Source: Morganella morganii H1r (lineage in GTDB: Bacteria > Pseudomonadota > Gammaproteobacteria > Enterobacterales > Enterobacteriaceae). From it: a stretch of 64,000 nt of DNA. The notes beneath the pieces were generated by a model. It searched no databases. It was not told the origin of the DNA and worked only from the letters and a program-made list of their open reading frames with translations. Position numbers and translations under genes: made by a program. Below are positions 38,202 through 46,950 of the stretch, in pieces. Each line of letters opens with the position of its first letter. The first letter of the stretch is position 1. The stretch lies in assembly GCF_000633515.1 (NCBI RefSeq), contig NZ_AYMP01000014.1:248001-312000 (forward strand). The letters are read 5' to 3'.

Positions 38202-39595
38202 TGATACAGACTGTTTATACGCCGCAACGGCCGCTGGATCTGGTGCTGCTTTCGCCGAAAGGGCCGCTGTACCGCAAACGGGGCGGAATTTTCAAACGTT
38301 CGCTGCGTTATCAGCCGCTGACGCTGACCACCCTTTCCGCACTGGTGCCGAAATCCCTGCCGGTTAATATCCGTCTGATCGATGAAAGTATTGAGGAACT
38401 GCCGGAGGGTTTCACCGCTGACCTGGTTGCAATGACGGTGATCACCGGGAACGCGCCGCGTGCTTATGAACTGGCGGCGCAGATGCGGGCGAAAAATATC
38501 CCCGTCGTGCTTGGCGGACCGCATGTCACACTGCTGCCACAGGAGGCACTGCAGCACGCTGATACGGTCTGCACCGGCTATTCCGAACAGAGCTGGCCAC
38601 AGCTTATCCGCGATTTTATGGCGGGTAATATGCAGCGCGAATACTGCCAGGGGGCAGATTTTACCCTTGATATTCCGGATTTGCCGTTTCCGGAACGTGA
38701 GCGGTTTGATGCGAAACACTTTCTTACCCAGGGCGTTTTTGAGGCGACACGCTCCTGTGCGCACAACTGTGAGTTTTGTGTCGCGCCGAGTGCCTGGGGG
38801 CGCAAGCAATTTCAGCATCCGGTGGAGTGGGTGGTTGAGGATATCCGCCGTTATGTGGCGCGTACCGGCAAACGGAAAGTGATTTTTGTCGATCTGAATC
38901 TGGTGTCAGATATCGGTTATGCCAAACGGCTGTTTACCGCGCTGATCCCGCTGAATATTCAGTGGTTCGGTTTATCCACTGTGCTGATAGCCCACAACCA
39001 CGAATTGATGGAGCTGATGGCCCGCAGCGGTTGTAAAGGGCTGCTGCTGGGGCTGGAAACGGTCAGTGACGGCAGCCTGAAAGATGCCGGGAAGAAGTTT
39101 AACGGTTCGGTGGATTATAAAGAACTGATTGGTGATCTGCACCGGCTGGGGATTGCGATTCAGGGCTGTTTTGTGTTTGGTCTGGATCACGATACCACTG
39201 ATGTGTTTGACCGCACGGTGGAGCTGGCTATCGACGCCGGCATTGATTTGCCGCGTTTCTCCGTGCTGACACCGTTTCCGGGCACGCCGCTGTTTAAGCG
39301 CCTTGAGGAAGAACAACGGATTTTAACCACGGACTGGTCACTGTATGACGCACAACATGTGGTGTTCCGTCCGGCGCTGATGAGTGCGCGTGAACTTGAG
39401 CTGGGGCACGAACGTGCCTGGAAAAAAGTGTACCGTTACCGCAGTATCGCGAAACGGCTGTGGCAGGCGCGTAACTTTAAACCGCTGGCGCTGACGGCAA
39501 ACCTGGGTTACCGCTTCTATGCGCATCATCTGCATCAGTATTACACCTGTGACTGGCCGGTTGAACACCGTCCGGCGAAGTCGGGCAGCCACTGA
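38201..39595 (+). CDS. Cobalamin-binding-type radical SAM protein 1
   Basis: A 464-residue class B-like radical SAM protein. Residues about 10-140 resemble a cobalamin-binding Rossmann domain (VPKSLPVNIRLIDESIEEL, VVLGGPHVTLLPQEA) but lack the classic DxHxxG. The [4Fe-4S] motif is CAHNCEFC (CxxxCxxC, about residue 185), followed by FVDLNLVSD, GLLLGLETVS and LTPFPGTPLF, all typical of COG1032-type enzymes such as HpnJ or BchE relatives. The start overlaps the GH3 stop. It groups with the fifth copy rather than copies 2-4. Confidence 0.88.
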   Translation: MIQTVYTPQRPLDLVLLSPKGPLYRKRGGIFKRSLRYQPLTLTTLSALVPKSLPVNIRLIDESIEELPEGFTADLVAMTVITGNAPRAYELAAQMRAKNIPVVLGGPHVTLLPQEALQHADTVCTGYSEQSWPQLIRDFMAGNMQREYCQGADFTLDIPDLPFPERERFDAKHFLTQGVFEATRSCAHNCEFCVAPSAWGRKQFQHPVEWVVEDIRRYVARTGKRKVIFVDLNLVSDIGYAKRLFTALIPLNIQWFGLSTVLIAHNHELMELMARSGCKGLLLGLETVSDGSLKDAGKKFNGSVDYKELIGDLHRLGIAIQGCFVFGLDHDTTDVFDRTVELAIDAGIDLPRFSVLTPFPGTPLFKRLEEEQRILTTDWSLYDAQHVVFRPALMSARELELGHERAWKKVYRYRSIAKRLWQARNFKPLALTANLGYRFYAHHLHQYYTCDWPVEHRPAKSGSH

Positions 39596-40941
39596 TGCGC
39601 CTGACTTTTATTCATCCGGCGATCGGTCACCGGCGCGGCGAAACCTATCTGCGATCGTGGCAGATGGAGCCGCTGCCGGTCGCGGCACTGAAAGGGCTGA
39701 CACCGGCGGATATTGACACACGGTTTTATGACGATCGCCTTGAGCTGATCCCGTTTGATGAACCGGCAGATCTGATCTCAATTTCAGTCGAAACCTACAC
39801 GGCAAAGCGCGCTTACCAGATAGCCAGTGAATACAGAAAGCGTGGTGTGCCGGTACTGATGGGCGGATTCCATGCCACGCTGATGCCGGAGGAAGTAAAA
39901 CGCTTTGCGGACGTCATTATCACCGGAGAGGCGGAATCTGTCTGGGAAACCATGATTGATGATTTACGCCACGGTACACTGCAGCGGGAATATCACGGAA
40001 CACAAACCGATCTGCGCAGTATCCGTGTTGACCGCAGCCTGTTTGCGGGAAAACGTTATCTGCCGATAGGGCTGGTGGAAACCGGGCGCGGCTGTCGTTT
40101 TCACTGTGAGTTCTGCGCAGTACAGTCGTTCTATCAGCAGCGTTACCGGCGGCGCGATCCGGATCATGTACTGCGGGAGCTGGCGGGTCTCAAAGGGACA
40201 AAAAATCTGTTTTTCTTTGTGGATGATAATTTCGCAGGCAGTCTGCGGGAAAGCCGTGAATTTCTGCCTGCACTGGCGAACGCCGGGATCCGCTGGGTGA
40301 CCCAGATGAGTATTGATGCCGCGCATGATGAGGGATTTGTCCGCGCATTGTCACAGGCAGGCTGCCGGGGGGTGCTGATTGGTTTTGAATCCCTGAATGA
40401 AGCCAATCTCCGGCAGATGAAAAAAGGCTTTAACACCATGAAGGGCGGCTACAGTCAGGCACTGGCAAATCTGCGCCGCCATCATATTGCCGTTTACGGC
40501 ACATTTGTGTTCGGCTATGACCACGATACGCCGGACTCATTCGGTGAGGCGGTGGCTTACGCCCGCGAACAGAGCATGTATATCGCGGCATTTAACCATA
40601 TGACGCCGTTTCCGGGAACGCCGCTTTATGCGCGGCTGGCGCAGGAAAATCGTCTGCGCTTTGAGCACTGGTGGCTCGATGATAACTACCGCTACAACGA
40701 ACTGCCGTTCAGTCCGGCACAGTTGTCGCCGGAGGCAGTAACGCAGGGGTGCCTCTCAGCAAGGAAGGCATTTTACAGTTCACGTTCAATTCTTCAGCGC
40801 AGCTGGCGTAACCGGGGCGATTTCTTTATGTTTCGCAACTATTTCCCGATTAACTGGCTGCATCACCGTGAAATCAGCTGCCGCAACGGCTATCCGCTCG
40901 GTGATGAGAATTGGCAGGGTAAATTAGCAGAGGTTAAATGA
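39595..40941 (+). CDS. Cobalamin-binding-type radical SAM protein 2
   Basis: A 448-residue paralogue. The N-terminal Rossmann-like domain carries YDDRLELIPFDEPADL and SVETYTAKRAYQIA. The cluster motif is CRFHCEFC (about residue 164), with FVDDNFAGS and MTPFPGTPLY. It overlaps the stop of copy 1 by 1 nt. With copies 3 and 4 it forms a subfamily marked by YDDR(L/M) and VET(F/Y)TA. It probably acts on an unactivated carbon (methylation, cyclisation or rearrangement); which one cannot be told. Confidence 0.88.
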   Translation: MRLTFIHPAIGHRRGETYLRSWQMEPLPVAALKGLTPADIDTRFYDDRLELIPFDEPADLISISVETYTAKRAYQIASEYRKRGVPVLMGGFHATLMPEEVKRFADVIITGEAESVWETMIDDLRHGTLQREYHGTQTDLRSIRVDRSLFAGKRYLPIGLVETGRGCRFHCEFCAVQSFYQQRYRRRDPDHVLRELAGLKGTKNLFFFVDDNFAGSLRESREFLPALANAGIRWVTQMSIDAAHDEGFVRALSQAGCRGVLIGFESLNEANLRQMKKGFNTMKGGYSQALANLRRHHIAVYGTFVFGYDHDTPDSFGEAVAYAREQSMYIAAFNHMTPFPGTPLYARLAQENRLRFEHWWLDDNYRYNELPFSPAQLSPEAVTQGCLSARKAFYSSRSILQRSWRNRGDFFMFRNYFPINWLHHREISCRNGYPLGDENWQGKLAEVK

Positions 40942-41966
40942 TAGAGGTTATTGATGCGACAACGGAGCATATCGCGGATTTACTCAGGCTCCTTGAAGAG
41001 AATACCATGCAGGGTGACTGGGAACTGGTGATGACCCGGCGGCCCGGTTATTTTTCCCCGAAAGATGATTTCGGTGAGATTTATCCGGCACTGGCAAGGG
41101 ACGGTGATACTCTGGTCGGTATGTGCCAGCTGAGTATACAGACCGGCCGGGTTAACGGCGAAGAAGCGCAGATGGGCTATCTCGGCAGCCTGCGTATTGT
41201 ACCGAAATACCGCAATCACCTGAAAGTGTTACAGGCCGGATTTTCTTATCTGCGTCAGCTGCCGACACCGGATCACTGTTACACCAGCATTGCAGAAAAT
41301 AATTTACTGGCCCGGCGCCTGCTGGAGCGGGGCGTGGAAGGGCTGCCGCTCTACCGGCCGCTGAGCAGCATGAGCACACTGGCGATCAGCAAAAGCAGAG
41401 GTAAAAACCGCGGATTGTGGAAAGTGGTGCCGCCGGAAGATTACACGGATGTGATCCGCTTCTTTGCTGAAGAATCCGTGTCCCGTCAGCTGGCACCGGC
41501 GCTGAATCTGAAAGCCATGCAGCAGACCGGCATCACGGTGCTCGGCAGCTATCAGAACGGGCAGCTGGTGGCCTGCGGCATGCTCTGGGATCAGCGGTCA
41601 TTCAAACAGGTGATTGTGGCTGGTTACTCCGGCAAAATGAAGATGCTGCGCCCGCTTTACAACGCCTTTGCCGGGATGACCCGGCGACCGCAGATGCCGG
41701 TGGCGGGAGACGTGGTTCCGCAGAGTTTCCTGTCATTCCTGGCCTGTACTGACGATACCAAACTGCCGGATTTGATTGAGGAAGCGTTACTGCATTGCAC
41801 TACGCCGATTATGACTGTCGGGCTGCCGTCCGGGCATATTTGCACCAATGATGTGATTAAACGCACCGGGGCATCGGTTTACCGTACCCGGATTTACGGC
41901 GTCGATCTGACCGCCGCGCCTCAGTGGGACGGCCGCATTGTCTGGCCGGAGATAGCACTGCTGTGA
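40938..41966 (+). CDS. GNAT-family N-acyltransferase, probably two-domain
   Basis: A 342-residue protein. The N-terminal half has the GNAT layout: IEVIDATTEHIADLLRLLEE, DTLVGMCQLSI, then MGYLGSLRIVPKYRNHLKVL, where VxPxYRN is the acetyl-CoA-binding motif A in slightly altered form. The C-terminal half (about 170-342) could be a second, degenerate GNAT fold (VVPPEDYTDVIRFFAEE, GQLVACGMLWD). It overlaps copy 2 by ATGA and copy 3 by GTGA. It likely acylates an amine of the pathway intermediate. Confidence 0.78.
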   Translation: MIEVIDATTEHIADLLRLLEENTMQGDWELVMTRRPGYFSPKDDFGEIYPALARDGDTLVGMCQLSIQTGRVNGEEAQMGYLGSLRIVPKYRNHLKVLQAGFSYLRQLPTPDHCYTSIAENNLLARRLLERGVEGLPLYRPLSSMSTLAISKSRGKNRGLWKVVPPEDYTDVIRFFAEESVSRQLAPALNLKAMQQTGITVLGSYQNGQLVACGMLWDQRSFKQVIVAGYSGKMKMLRPLYNAFAGMTRRPQMPVAGDVVPQSFLSFLACTDDTKLPDLIEEALLHCTTPIMTVGLPSGHICTNDVIKRTGASVYRTRIYGVDLTAAPQWDGRIVWPEIALL

Positions 41967-43273
41967 ATATCGTGCTTATCTACCCGAACATGGGGGATTA
42001 CCGCACGAAAGATGCCATGACACCGCTGGCGATCGGCATTCTTGCTGCGCTGTCGCCGGGGCACCGGGTGACATTTTATGATGACCGGCTGGATAACATC
42101 CCGGAATCACTGCCGGATGCGGATCTGATTGCCATTTCGGTGGAAACGTTCACTGCGCGGCGCAGTTATCAGCTGGCTGACCGGTTCCGCAACCAGGGTA
42201 AAACCGTGGTGATGGGCGGTTGTCATGTCACCTTTATGCCGGATGAAGCACTGCAGCATGCGGACAGCGTGTTGCTCGGTGATGCGGAAGGGGCGTGGGA
42301 ACAGATGCTGGCGGATTGTGAACAGAATGCACTGAAGCCCCGTTACCGGGGCGCGCATGACCGCCCGCTTGCCGGTTACCGTATTGACCGGACTGTTTTT
42401 GAGGGCAAGCGCTACGCACCGGTGTCACTGGTGCAGTTCTCGCGCGGCTGCCGGTTTGCCTGTGATTTTTGCTCTATCCGCGCATTTTACCCGGAAGGTG
42501 TGCGTACCCGGCCGGTGGATGAAATGCGGGATGAAATTTTATCGCTGCCTGCAAAGCGGTTTCTGATTTTTGTGGATGACAATCTCTTTGCCGGTAAACG
42601 GGTGCTGAATGAACTGCTGGCGATGCTCACACCGCTGAAACGCCGCTGGGGATGCCAGATAAGTATCGATATCGCCCGTAATGAGGAGATGCTGGATAAA
42701 CTGGCCGCTGCCGGTTGCTGCTTTGTGCTGATCGGGTTTGAAAGCCTGAATGAAACCACGCTGAAGCGGATGGGAAAATCCCGCAGTCATACGGCAGCGG
42801 ATTATGCTGCGGTGCTGGCGGCGCTGTACCGGCGTGGTATCTGTGTTTACGGTACTTTTATTTTCGGCTACGACGAAGACACGCCGGAGACACTCCGCAG
42901 CACACTGGCGTTTGCGGAGAGTAACAAACTGGCGATTGCCAATTTCAACCTGCTGATCCCGACTCCCGGTACCGCGCTGTACGCCCGACTCGGGGCAGAA
43001 GGGCGGCTGATTTATCCGGCCTGGTGGCTCGATCCGGATTTCCGTTACGGCGAACCGGCTTTTCGTCCGGGCGGGATGAGTATTGCGGAGCTGGCTGCCG
43101 GGTGTTTTTATGTCCGTACCCGTTTTTACCGTTATACGTCCATTATCCGGCGACTGTGCCGTGCCGGCAGCCGGCGCGGCTGGCGCACGTTGCTGGTCGC
43201 CTGGCTTTATAATATCGCCTCGCACCGCGACATCGCCCGCAAGCAGGGAATACACCCGGGAGAAAAAGGGTGA
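41963..43273 (+). CDS. Cobalamin-binding-type radical SAM protein 3
   Basis: A 436-residue paralogue starting at GTG 41963 inside the GNAT stop. The Rossmann-like domain has YDDRLDNIPESLPDADL and SVETFTARRSYQLA. The Fe-S motif is CRFACDFC (about residue 157), with FVDDNLFAG, GFESLNE and PTPGTALY later. It overlaps copy 4 by GTGA. The TPGTAL segment differs from the TPFPGTPL of copies 1, 2 and 5. Confidence 0.88.
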   Translation: MNIVLIYPNMGDYRTKDAMTPLAIGILAALSPGHRVTFYDDRLDNIPESLPDADLIAISVETFTARRSYQLADRFRNQGKTVVMGGCHVTFMPDEALQHADSVLLGDAEGAWEQMLADCEQNALKPRYRGAHDRPLAGYRIDRTVFEGKRYAPVSLVQFSRGCRFACDFCSIRAFYPEGVRTRPVDEMRDEILSLPAKRFLIFVDDNLFAGKRVLNELLAMLTPLKRRWGCQISIDIARNEEMLDKLAAAGCCFVLIGFESLNETTLKRMGKSRSHTAADYAAVLAALYRRGICVYGTFIFGYDEDTPETLRSTLAFAESNKLAIANFNLLIPTPGTALYARLGAEGRLIYPAWWLDPDFRYGEPAFRPGGMSIAELAAGCFYVRTRFYRYTSIIRRLCRAGSRRGWRTLLVAWLYNIASHRDIARKQGIHPGEKG

Positions 43274-44613
43274 AACTGATACTGATTAAACCGAATATCG
43301 GTCGTCAGGAGCACAGCCTGTATGCGGATGAGGGGCGGATGGAGCCGCTGATGCTCGGTGTGCTCGCCGGTCTGACGCCGCCGGATGTGGAAGTGGTGCT
43401 GTATGACGACCGGATGGAAGCGATTCCTTATGATGAACCGGCGGATCTGGTCGCGATCACGGTGGAAACCTTTACCGCCCGCCGCGCCTATGAGATTGCG
43501 GCGGAATACCGGGCCCGTGATGTGCGGGTGCTGATGGGGGGTATCCACGCCACACTGTTACCGGAGGAAGTAGCGCAGCATTGCGACAGCCTTTTTACCG
43601 GTGACGCGGAAACCCGCTGGACAGAGATGATCCGCGATGCGGAGAAAGGCCGCCTGAAGCCGCGCTATGATGCCCCGGCCGGGGTCGGTCAGGTCGATCA
43701 TAACCGGTGCGGCTGTCTGCCGCGCCGGGATATCTTCCGGGGTAAAGGGTATCTGCCGATCAGCCTGATGCAGTTTACCCGCGGCTGCCGCTTCGCCTGC
43801 CGCTTCTGTGCGGTCAGCCGTTATTTCGGGCGGCAGCACTATATACGCCGGATCGATGAAGTGGTGCGGGAGATTGAAACACAGAAACCGAAGTTTATCT
43901 TTTTTGTTGATGACAACATTGCATCGGATCACCGCAGGCTGAGTGAGCTGTGCAGTGCGCTGATCCCGCTGAATGTTCACTGGATAAGCCAGGCAAGCCT
44001 GGATATGACCCGCAACCGCCGTCTGATGTCGCTGTTACAGCAGAGCGGCTGCTGGGGCAATGTGATGGGATTTGAATCCATCAACCCGGACAGCCTGCGG
44101 GATGCGCGAAAATCGCCGAATATGCGGATATTTTCACAGTATCGTGAGGAAATTTCGGTATTACGGGATTTCGGGTTGCAGACCTGGGCGGCGTTTACCC
44201 TGGGGTATGACCACGATACGGCAGAAACTGTGGAAGATACCGTGGCATTCGCCCTGAAAAATCGTTTTGCTTTCGCCGCCTATAACATTCTGATGCCGTA
44301 CCCGAACACACCGCTGTATCAGCAGCTGGCGCAGGAAAACCGCCTGCTGTTTGACGGGAAATGGTGGCTGCATCCGGAATACCGCTTTAATCAGGCAGCC
44401 TTTCAGCCTGCCAATATGAGCCCGGAAACCCTGACTGAACTGTGTCACGCCGCACGCAGCCGTTTTAACAGTGTGCCGTCGATTATCCGCCGTTTTTCTG
44501 ATTTGCGGTTGACGCTGCAATCGGTATCGCGCATGGCAACATTCTGGCGTTATACCCTGTTATTCCGCAAAGAGGTGCATAAAAAACACCGGATGCGTTT
44601 TGGTTTAAAATAA
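43270..44613 (+). CDS. Cobalamin-binding-type radical SAM protein 4
   Basis: A 447-residue paralogue starting at GTG 43270. It has YDDRMEAIPYDEPADL, TVETFTARRAYEIA, a short insert NRCGCLPRRD before the iron-sulfur motif, the motif CRFACRFC (about residue 177), and FVDDNIASD. The closing motif is MPYPNTPLY, in which the usual PGTP is PNTP. It is followed after 9 nt by the PAP2 gene. Confidence 0.88.
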   Translation: MKLILIKPNIGRQEHSLYADEGRMEPLMLGVLAGLTPPDVEVVLYDDRMEAIPYDEPADLVAITVETFTARRAYEIAAEYRARDVRVLMGGIHATLLPEEVAQHCDSLFTGDAETRWTEMIRDAEKGRLKPRYDAPAGVGQVDHNRCGCLPRRDIFRGKGYLPISLMQFTRGCRFACRFCAVSRYFGRQHYIRRIDEVVREIETQKPKFIFFVDDNIASDHRRLSELCSALIPLNVHWISQASLDMTRNRRLMSLLQQSGCWGNVMGFESINPDSLRDARKSPNMRIFSQYREEISVLRDFGLQTWAAFTLGYDHDTAETVEDTVAFALKNRFAFAAYNILMPYPNTPLYQQLAQENRLLFDGKWWLHPEYRFNQAAFQPANMSPETLTELCHAARSRFNSVPSIIRRFSDLRLTLQSVSRMATFWRYTLLFRKEVHKKHRMRFGLK

Positions 44614-44622
44614 GGGGGATGA

Positions 44623-45231
44623 ATGAATACCGAGCCGGATCCTTTTTCCCGCCGGGTGATCAGTTATCTGCTGTGGTGTATTCCGGTCAGCGTGGTGTTT
44701 TTCACGGTTTACCCGCTGATGAATGCGTATACTGCCGGGCGCGAAAGCCTGTATGCCCTGTGGTTTCCGGCTGAACTTCACATCCCGTTTGTGCCCGGTT
44801 TTATCTGGGTGTACTGCTCGTTTTACCTGATTATTCTGATGCCGGTTTTGTTTCTGCCGCGCCGGGAGCACCGGCAGCTGGCACTTACCTTTATAGTGAT
44901 GACATTACTGGGCGGCGTGATCTTTTTTCTGTTTCCGGCGCAGCTCGGCTTTGTGCGGCAGGTGCCGGAATCCCCGCTGTATCAGACAATGTACACGACA
45001 CTGTTTGCACTGGATCACCCGCATAATCTGGTGCCGTCCCTGCATGTGGCCTGGTCGTGTGCAGCGGTGCTGGCCATTATCCGCCATACCGGACGCGGGC
45101 TGACGCTGTTGTTTCTGTTGTGGCTGGCGCTGATTGTGCTGTCTGTGCTGCTGGTTCATCAGCACCATGTGGCGGATGTGGTCACCGGGCTGCTGTTGGC
45201 GGTAACGGTTTCATATATGATGAGGAAATAG
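44623..45231 (+). CDS. PAP2/Aur1-like membrane phosphotransferase or phosphatase
   Basis: A 202-residue inner-membrane protein with about six helices. The catalytic motif pair of the PAP2/inositolphosphotransferase group is visible: PSLHVAWS (about residue 139) and HQHHVADVVTG (about 182), the form seen in Aur1-like enzymes. Such proteins remove or move phosphate groups on lipid or polyol substrates. A strong AAGGGGG site precedes it. Its presence suggests that the cluster's substrate or product is membrane-associated. Confidence 0.85.
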   Translation: MNTEPDPFSRRVISYLLWCIPVSVVFFTVYPLMNAYTAGRESLYALWFPAELHIPFVPGFIWVYCSFYLIILMPVLFLPRREHRQLALTFIVMTLLGGVIFFLFPAQLGFVRQVPESPLYQTMYTTLFALDHPHNLVPSLHVAWSCAAVLAIIRHTGRGLTLLFLLWLALIVLSVLLVHQHHVADVVTGLLLAVTVSYMMRK

Positions 45232-45233
45232 TG

Positions 45234-45851
45234 ATGAAAAGGATAATTATCAGTGCGTTAATGATATTCAGTTTTTCGGTTTTCGCGCAGCCGGGTGAAG
45301 AGGACAGTGCTATCCACGATGAACTCCGGCAGGTGATCGGTACCGTGGAAAATGCTATCAACAGCGGTAATTATGACAAAATGCTGCCGGTGATGAGTGA
45401 GAATCTGCGTGCCACGCCCATCACCCAGGAGTTTATCTCCGGCAAAGCAGCAATAAAACCGTATTTTGAATCCTGGTTCGGGCCGGACAAATTCCTGAAA
45501 AAACTGAACATCAGTTTTAACGCTGATGTGGTGACAGAATTATCCCCGGATAAAACCTGGGGTGTCGCCTACGGTAAAGGGATGGAAAAATATCAGCTCA
45601 GTGACGGTCGTACCTACGATTTTCCGACCCGCTGGACAGCAACGGTTGCGCTTGAGGACGGTGCCTGGAAAATCCGCACCATTCATATCGGCACCGATTT
45701 CACGGATAACCCGCTGCTGAATGAAACCCGCAATGCCTTACAGGGCATGATGTACGGGGCGGGGGGGCTGGTGATTGGCCTGCTGGCCGGTATTGTGCTG
45801 TTCCGCCGGAGAAGTGCGGTAAAACCGGAAATGACAACAGATAAAAAATAA
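45234..45851 (+). CDS. Secreted SnoaL/DUF4440-like protein with C-terminal anchor
   Basis: A 205-residue protein with a signal peptide (residues 1-18, MKRIIISALMIFSFSVFA) and a domain of the nuclear-transport-factor-2-like fold (about 30-165; VIGTVENAINSGNYDKML, TWGVAYGKGMEKY, RWTATVALEDGAWKIRTIHI). A C-terminal helix (GAGGLVIGLLAGIVLF) and a basic tail anchor it to the membrane from the periplasm. It could bind or isomerise the product outside the cytoplasm. Last gene of the plus-strand operon. Confidence 0.75.
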   Translation: MKRIIISALMIFSFSVFAQPGEEDSAIHDELRQVIGTVENAINSGNYDKMLPVMSENLRATPITQEFISGKAAIKPYFESWFGPDKFLKKLNISFNADVVTELSPDKTWGVAYGKGMEKYQLSDGRTYDFPTRWTATVALEDGAWKIRTIHIGTDFTDNPLLNETRNALQGMMYGAGGLVIGLLAGIVLFRRRSAVKPEMTTDKK

Positions 45852-45884
45852 AACCGGCGTTTCTTTGCGGAACCGGAGGCGGCT

Positions 45885-45981
45885 GATAACGGGCAAAACG
45901 AAAAGACGCTGTAAATACATCCCTGTAAGCTCAGCCGCGCCATCCATGGCACGGATGCTTTTCGTTATTCTGCCCGTTATC
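45885..45981. repeat. Imperfect long palindrome between the two operons
   Basis: GATAACGGGCAAAACGAAAAG on the left pairs with CTTTTCGTTATTCTGCCCGTTATC on the right with a 3-nt bulge; inner shorter stems such as GCCATCCATGGC follow. The 97-bp element looks like an intergenic palindromic repeat or small MITE-like unit. It also separates the two convergent operons and could act as a bidirectional terminator. Confidence 0.55.
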
Positions 45982-46029
45982 ACCGTTGTACTTAACCGGC
46001 AGATTGATTAATAAAATAATGAAAATAGT

Positions 46030-46950
46030 TTATTCTTTCGGCGGAAACAGAAAATCCAGATCCGCCGCCGCTCCCATCTGCGGTGCAGGGCGCACACCAT
46101 AGCGCCACATGGTGAAATAGACACGCCAGAAGGTCGGGCGCGGCTGGTCATCCACCAGCGACGGCAGTTTATACCACGGTGCCTGCGGGTGCTGGTGGTG
46201 TGCGAGATGACAATGATAATTCAGTGCCAGCCAGCGGGAGACCGGCAGCACTTTCAGGTTCCACGCGCCGTTCATCACATCGCGGCGGCTCCAGGCGTGA
46301 TCCGCATATTGCAGAGCTGACCAGTGCAGTGCAAAGGCCCACAGACAGAGCAGATAACCTGCCACACTCAAATCCAGCCCCTTAAACAGCAGTGCCTGCC
46401 AGAGAAATGCACCGAGCAGTTCACACCAGATGGTCAGCGGCGGCAGTTTTGCCAGCTCCGGCACCTGCGACCCGAAGCCCAGCGCCGGGGCGATTTTGGT
46501 GACAAACACCCGTGAACGGTACACTCCCGGCGCAATAAACCAGATCAGATTGCCGAGCAGTACGCAAAAATAGTACAACCCGAGCAGATTACCGCCGTAC
46601 ATCCAGATATTACGCAGCCAGCGCGGCTGATCTGGCAGGTAATAATCATACAGTTCTTTATCTGTCCGGTTGTTTTTGTGGTGATTCAGGTGTGCGCGGC
46701 GTTGCAGGGTAAAGGAAGTCGGAAATGCCCATGCGGCAATAATCCCGATGGCGCGGTTACCGGCGGCAGAACGGGCGGCCACGCCGTGTACCGCTTCATG
46801 CAGAATGGCAAACGGCATGTTGTTGATCAGCATAAAACCAATCAGGGCAGGCAGCGCATAATACCAGGCGAGATGGCTCACTCCCCATAAACAGGCCGCT
46901 GCGGCAGTCATCGAAAAAATCAGCAGCATACTGTTGAGTAAAAGACGCAT
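46030..46950 (-). CDS. Fatty-acid-desaturase-like membrane di-iron enzyme
   Basis: A 306-residue membrane protein with the three histidine boxes of the fatty acid desaturase/hydroxylase family: LHEAVHG (about residue 51), RAHLNHHKN (about 86) and YHCHLAHHQHPQ (about 240). It has four or more hydrophobic helices. It would desaturate or hydroxylate a lipid-like or beta-carotene-like substrate with oxygen. Its ATG overlaps the stop of the fifth radical SAM gene, so they are coupled. Confidence 0.85.
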   Translation of the reverse strand: MRLLLNSMLLIFSMTAAAACLWGVSHLAWYYALPALIGFMLINNMPFAILHEAVHGVAARSAAGNRAIGIIAAWAFPTSFTLQRRAHLNHHKNNRTDKELYDYYLPDQPRWLRNIWMYGGNLLGLYYFCVLLGNLIWFIAPGVYRSRVFVTKIAPALGFGSQVPELAKLPPLTIWCELLGAFLWQALLFKGLDLSVAGYLLCLWAFALHWSALQYADHAWSRRDVMNGAWNLKVLPVSRWLALNYHCHLAHHQHPQAPWYKLPSLVDDQPRPTFWRVYFTMWRYGVRPAPQMGAAADLDFLFPPKE

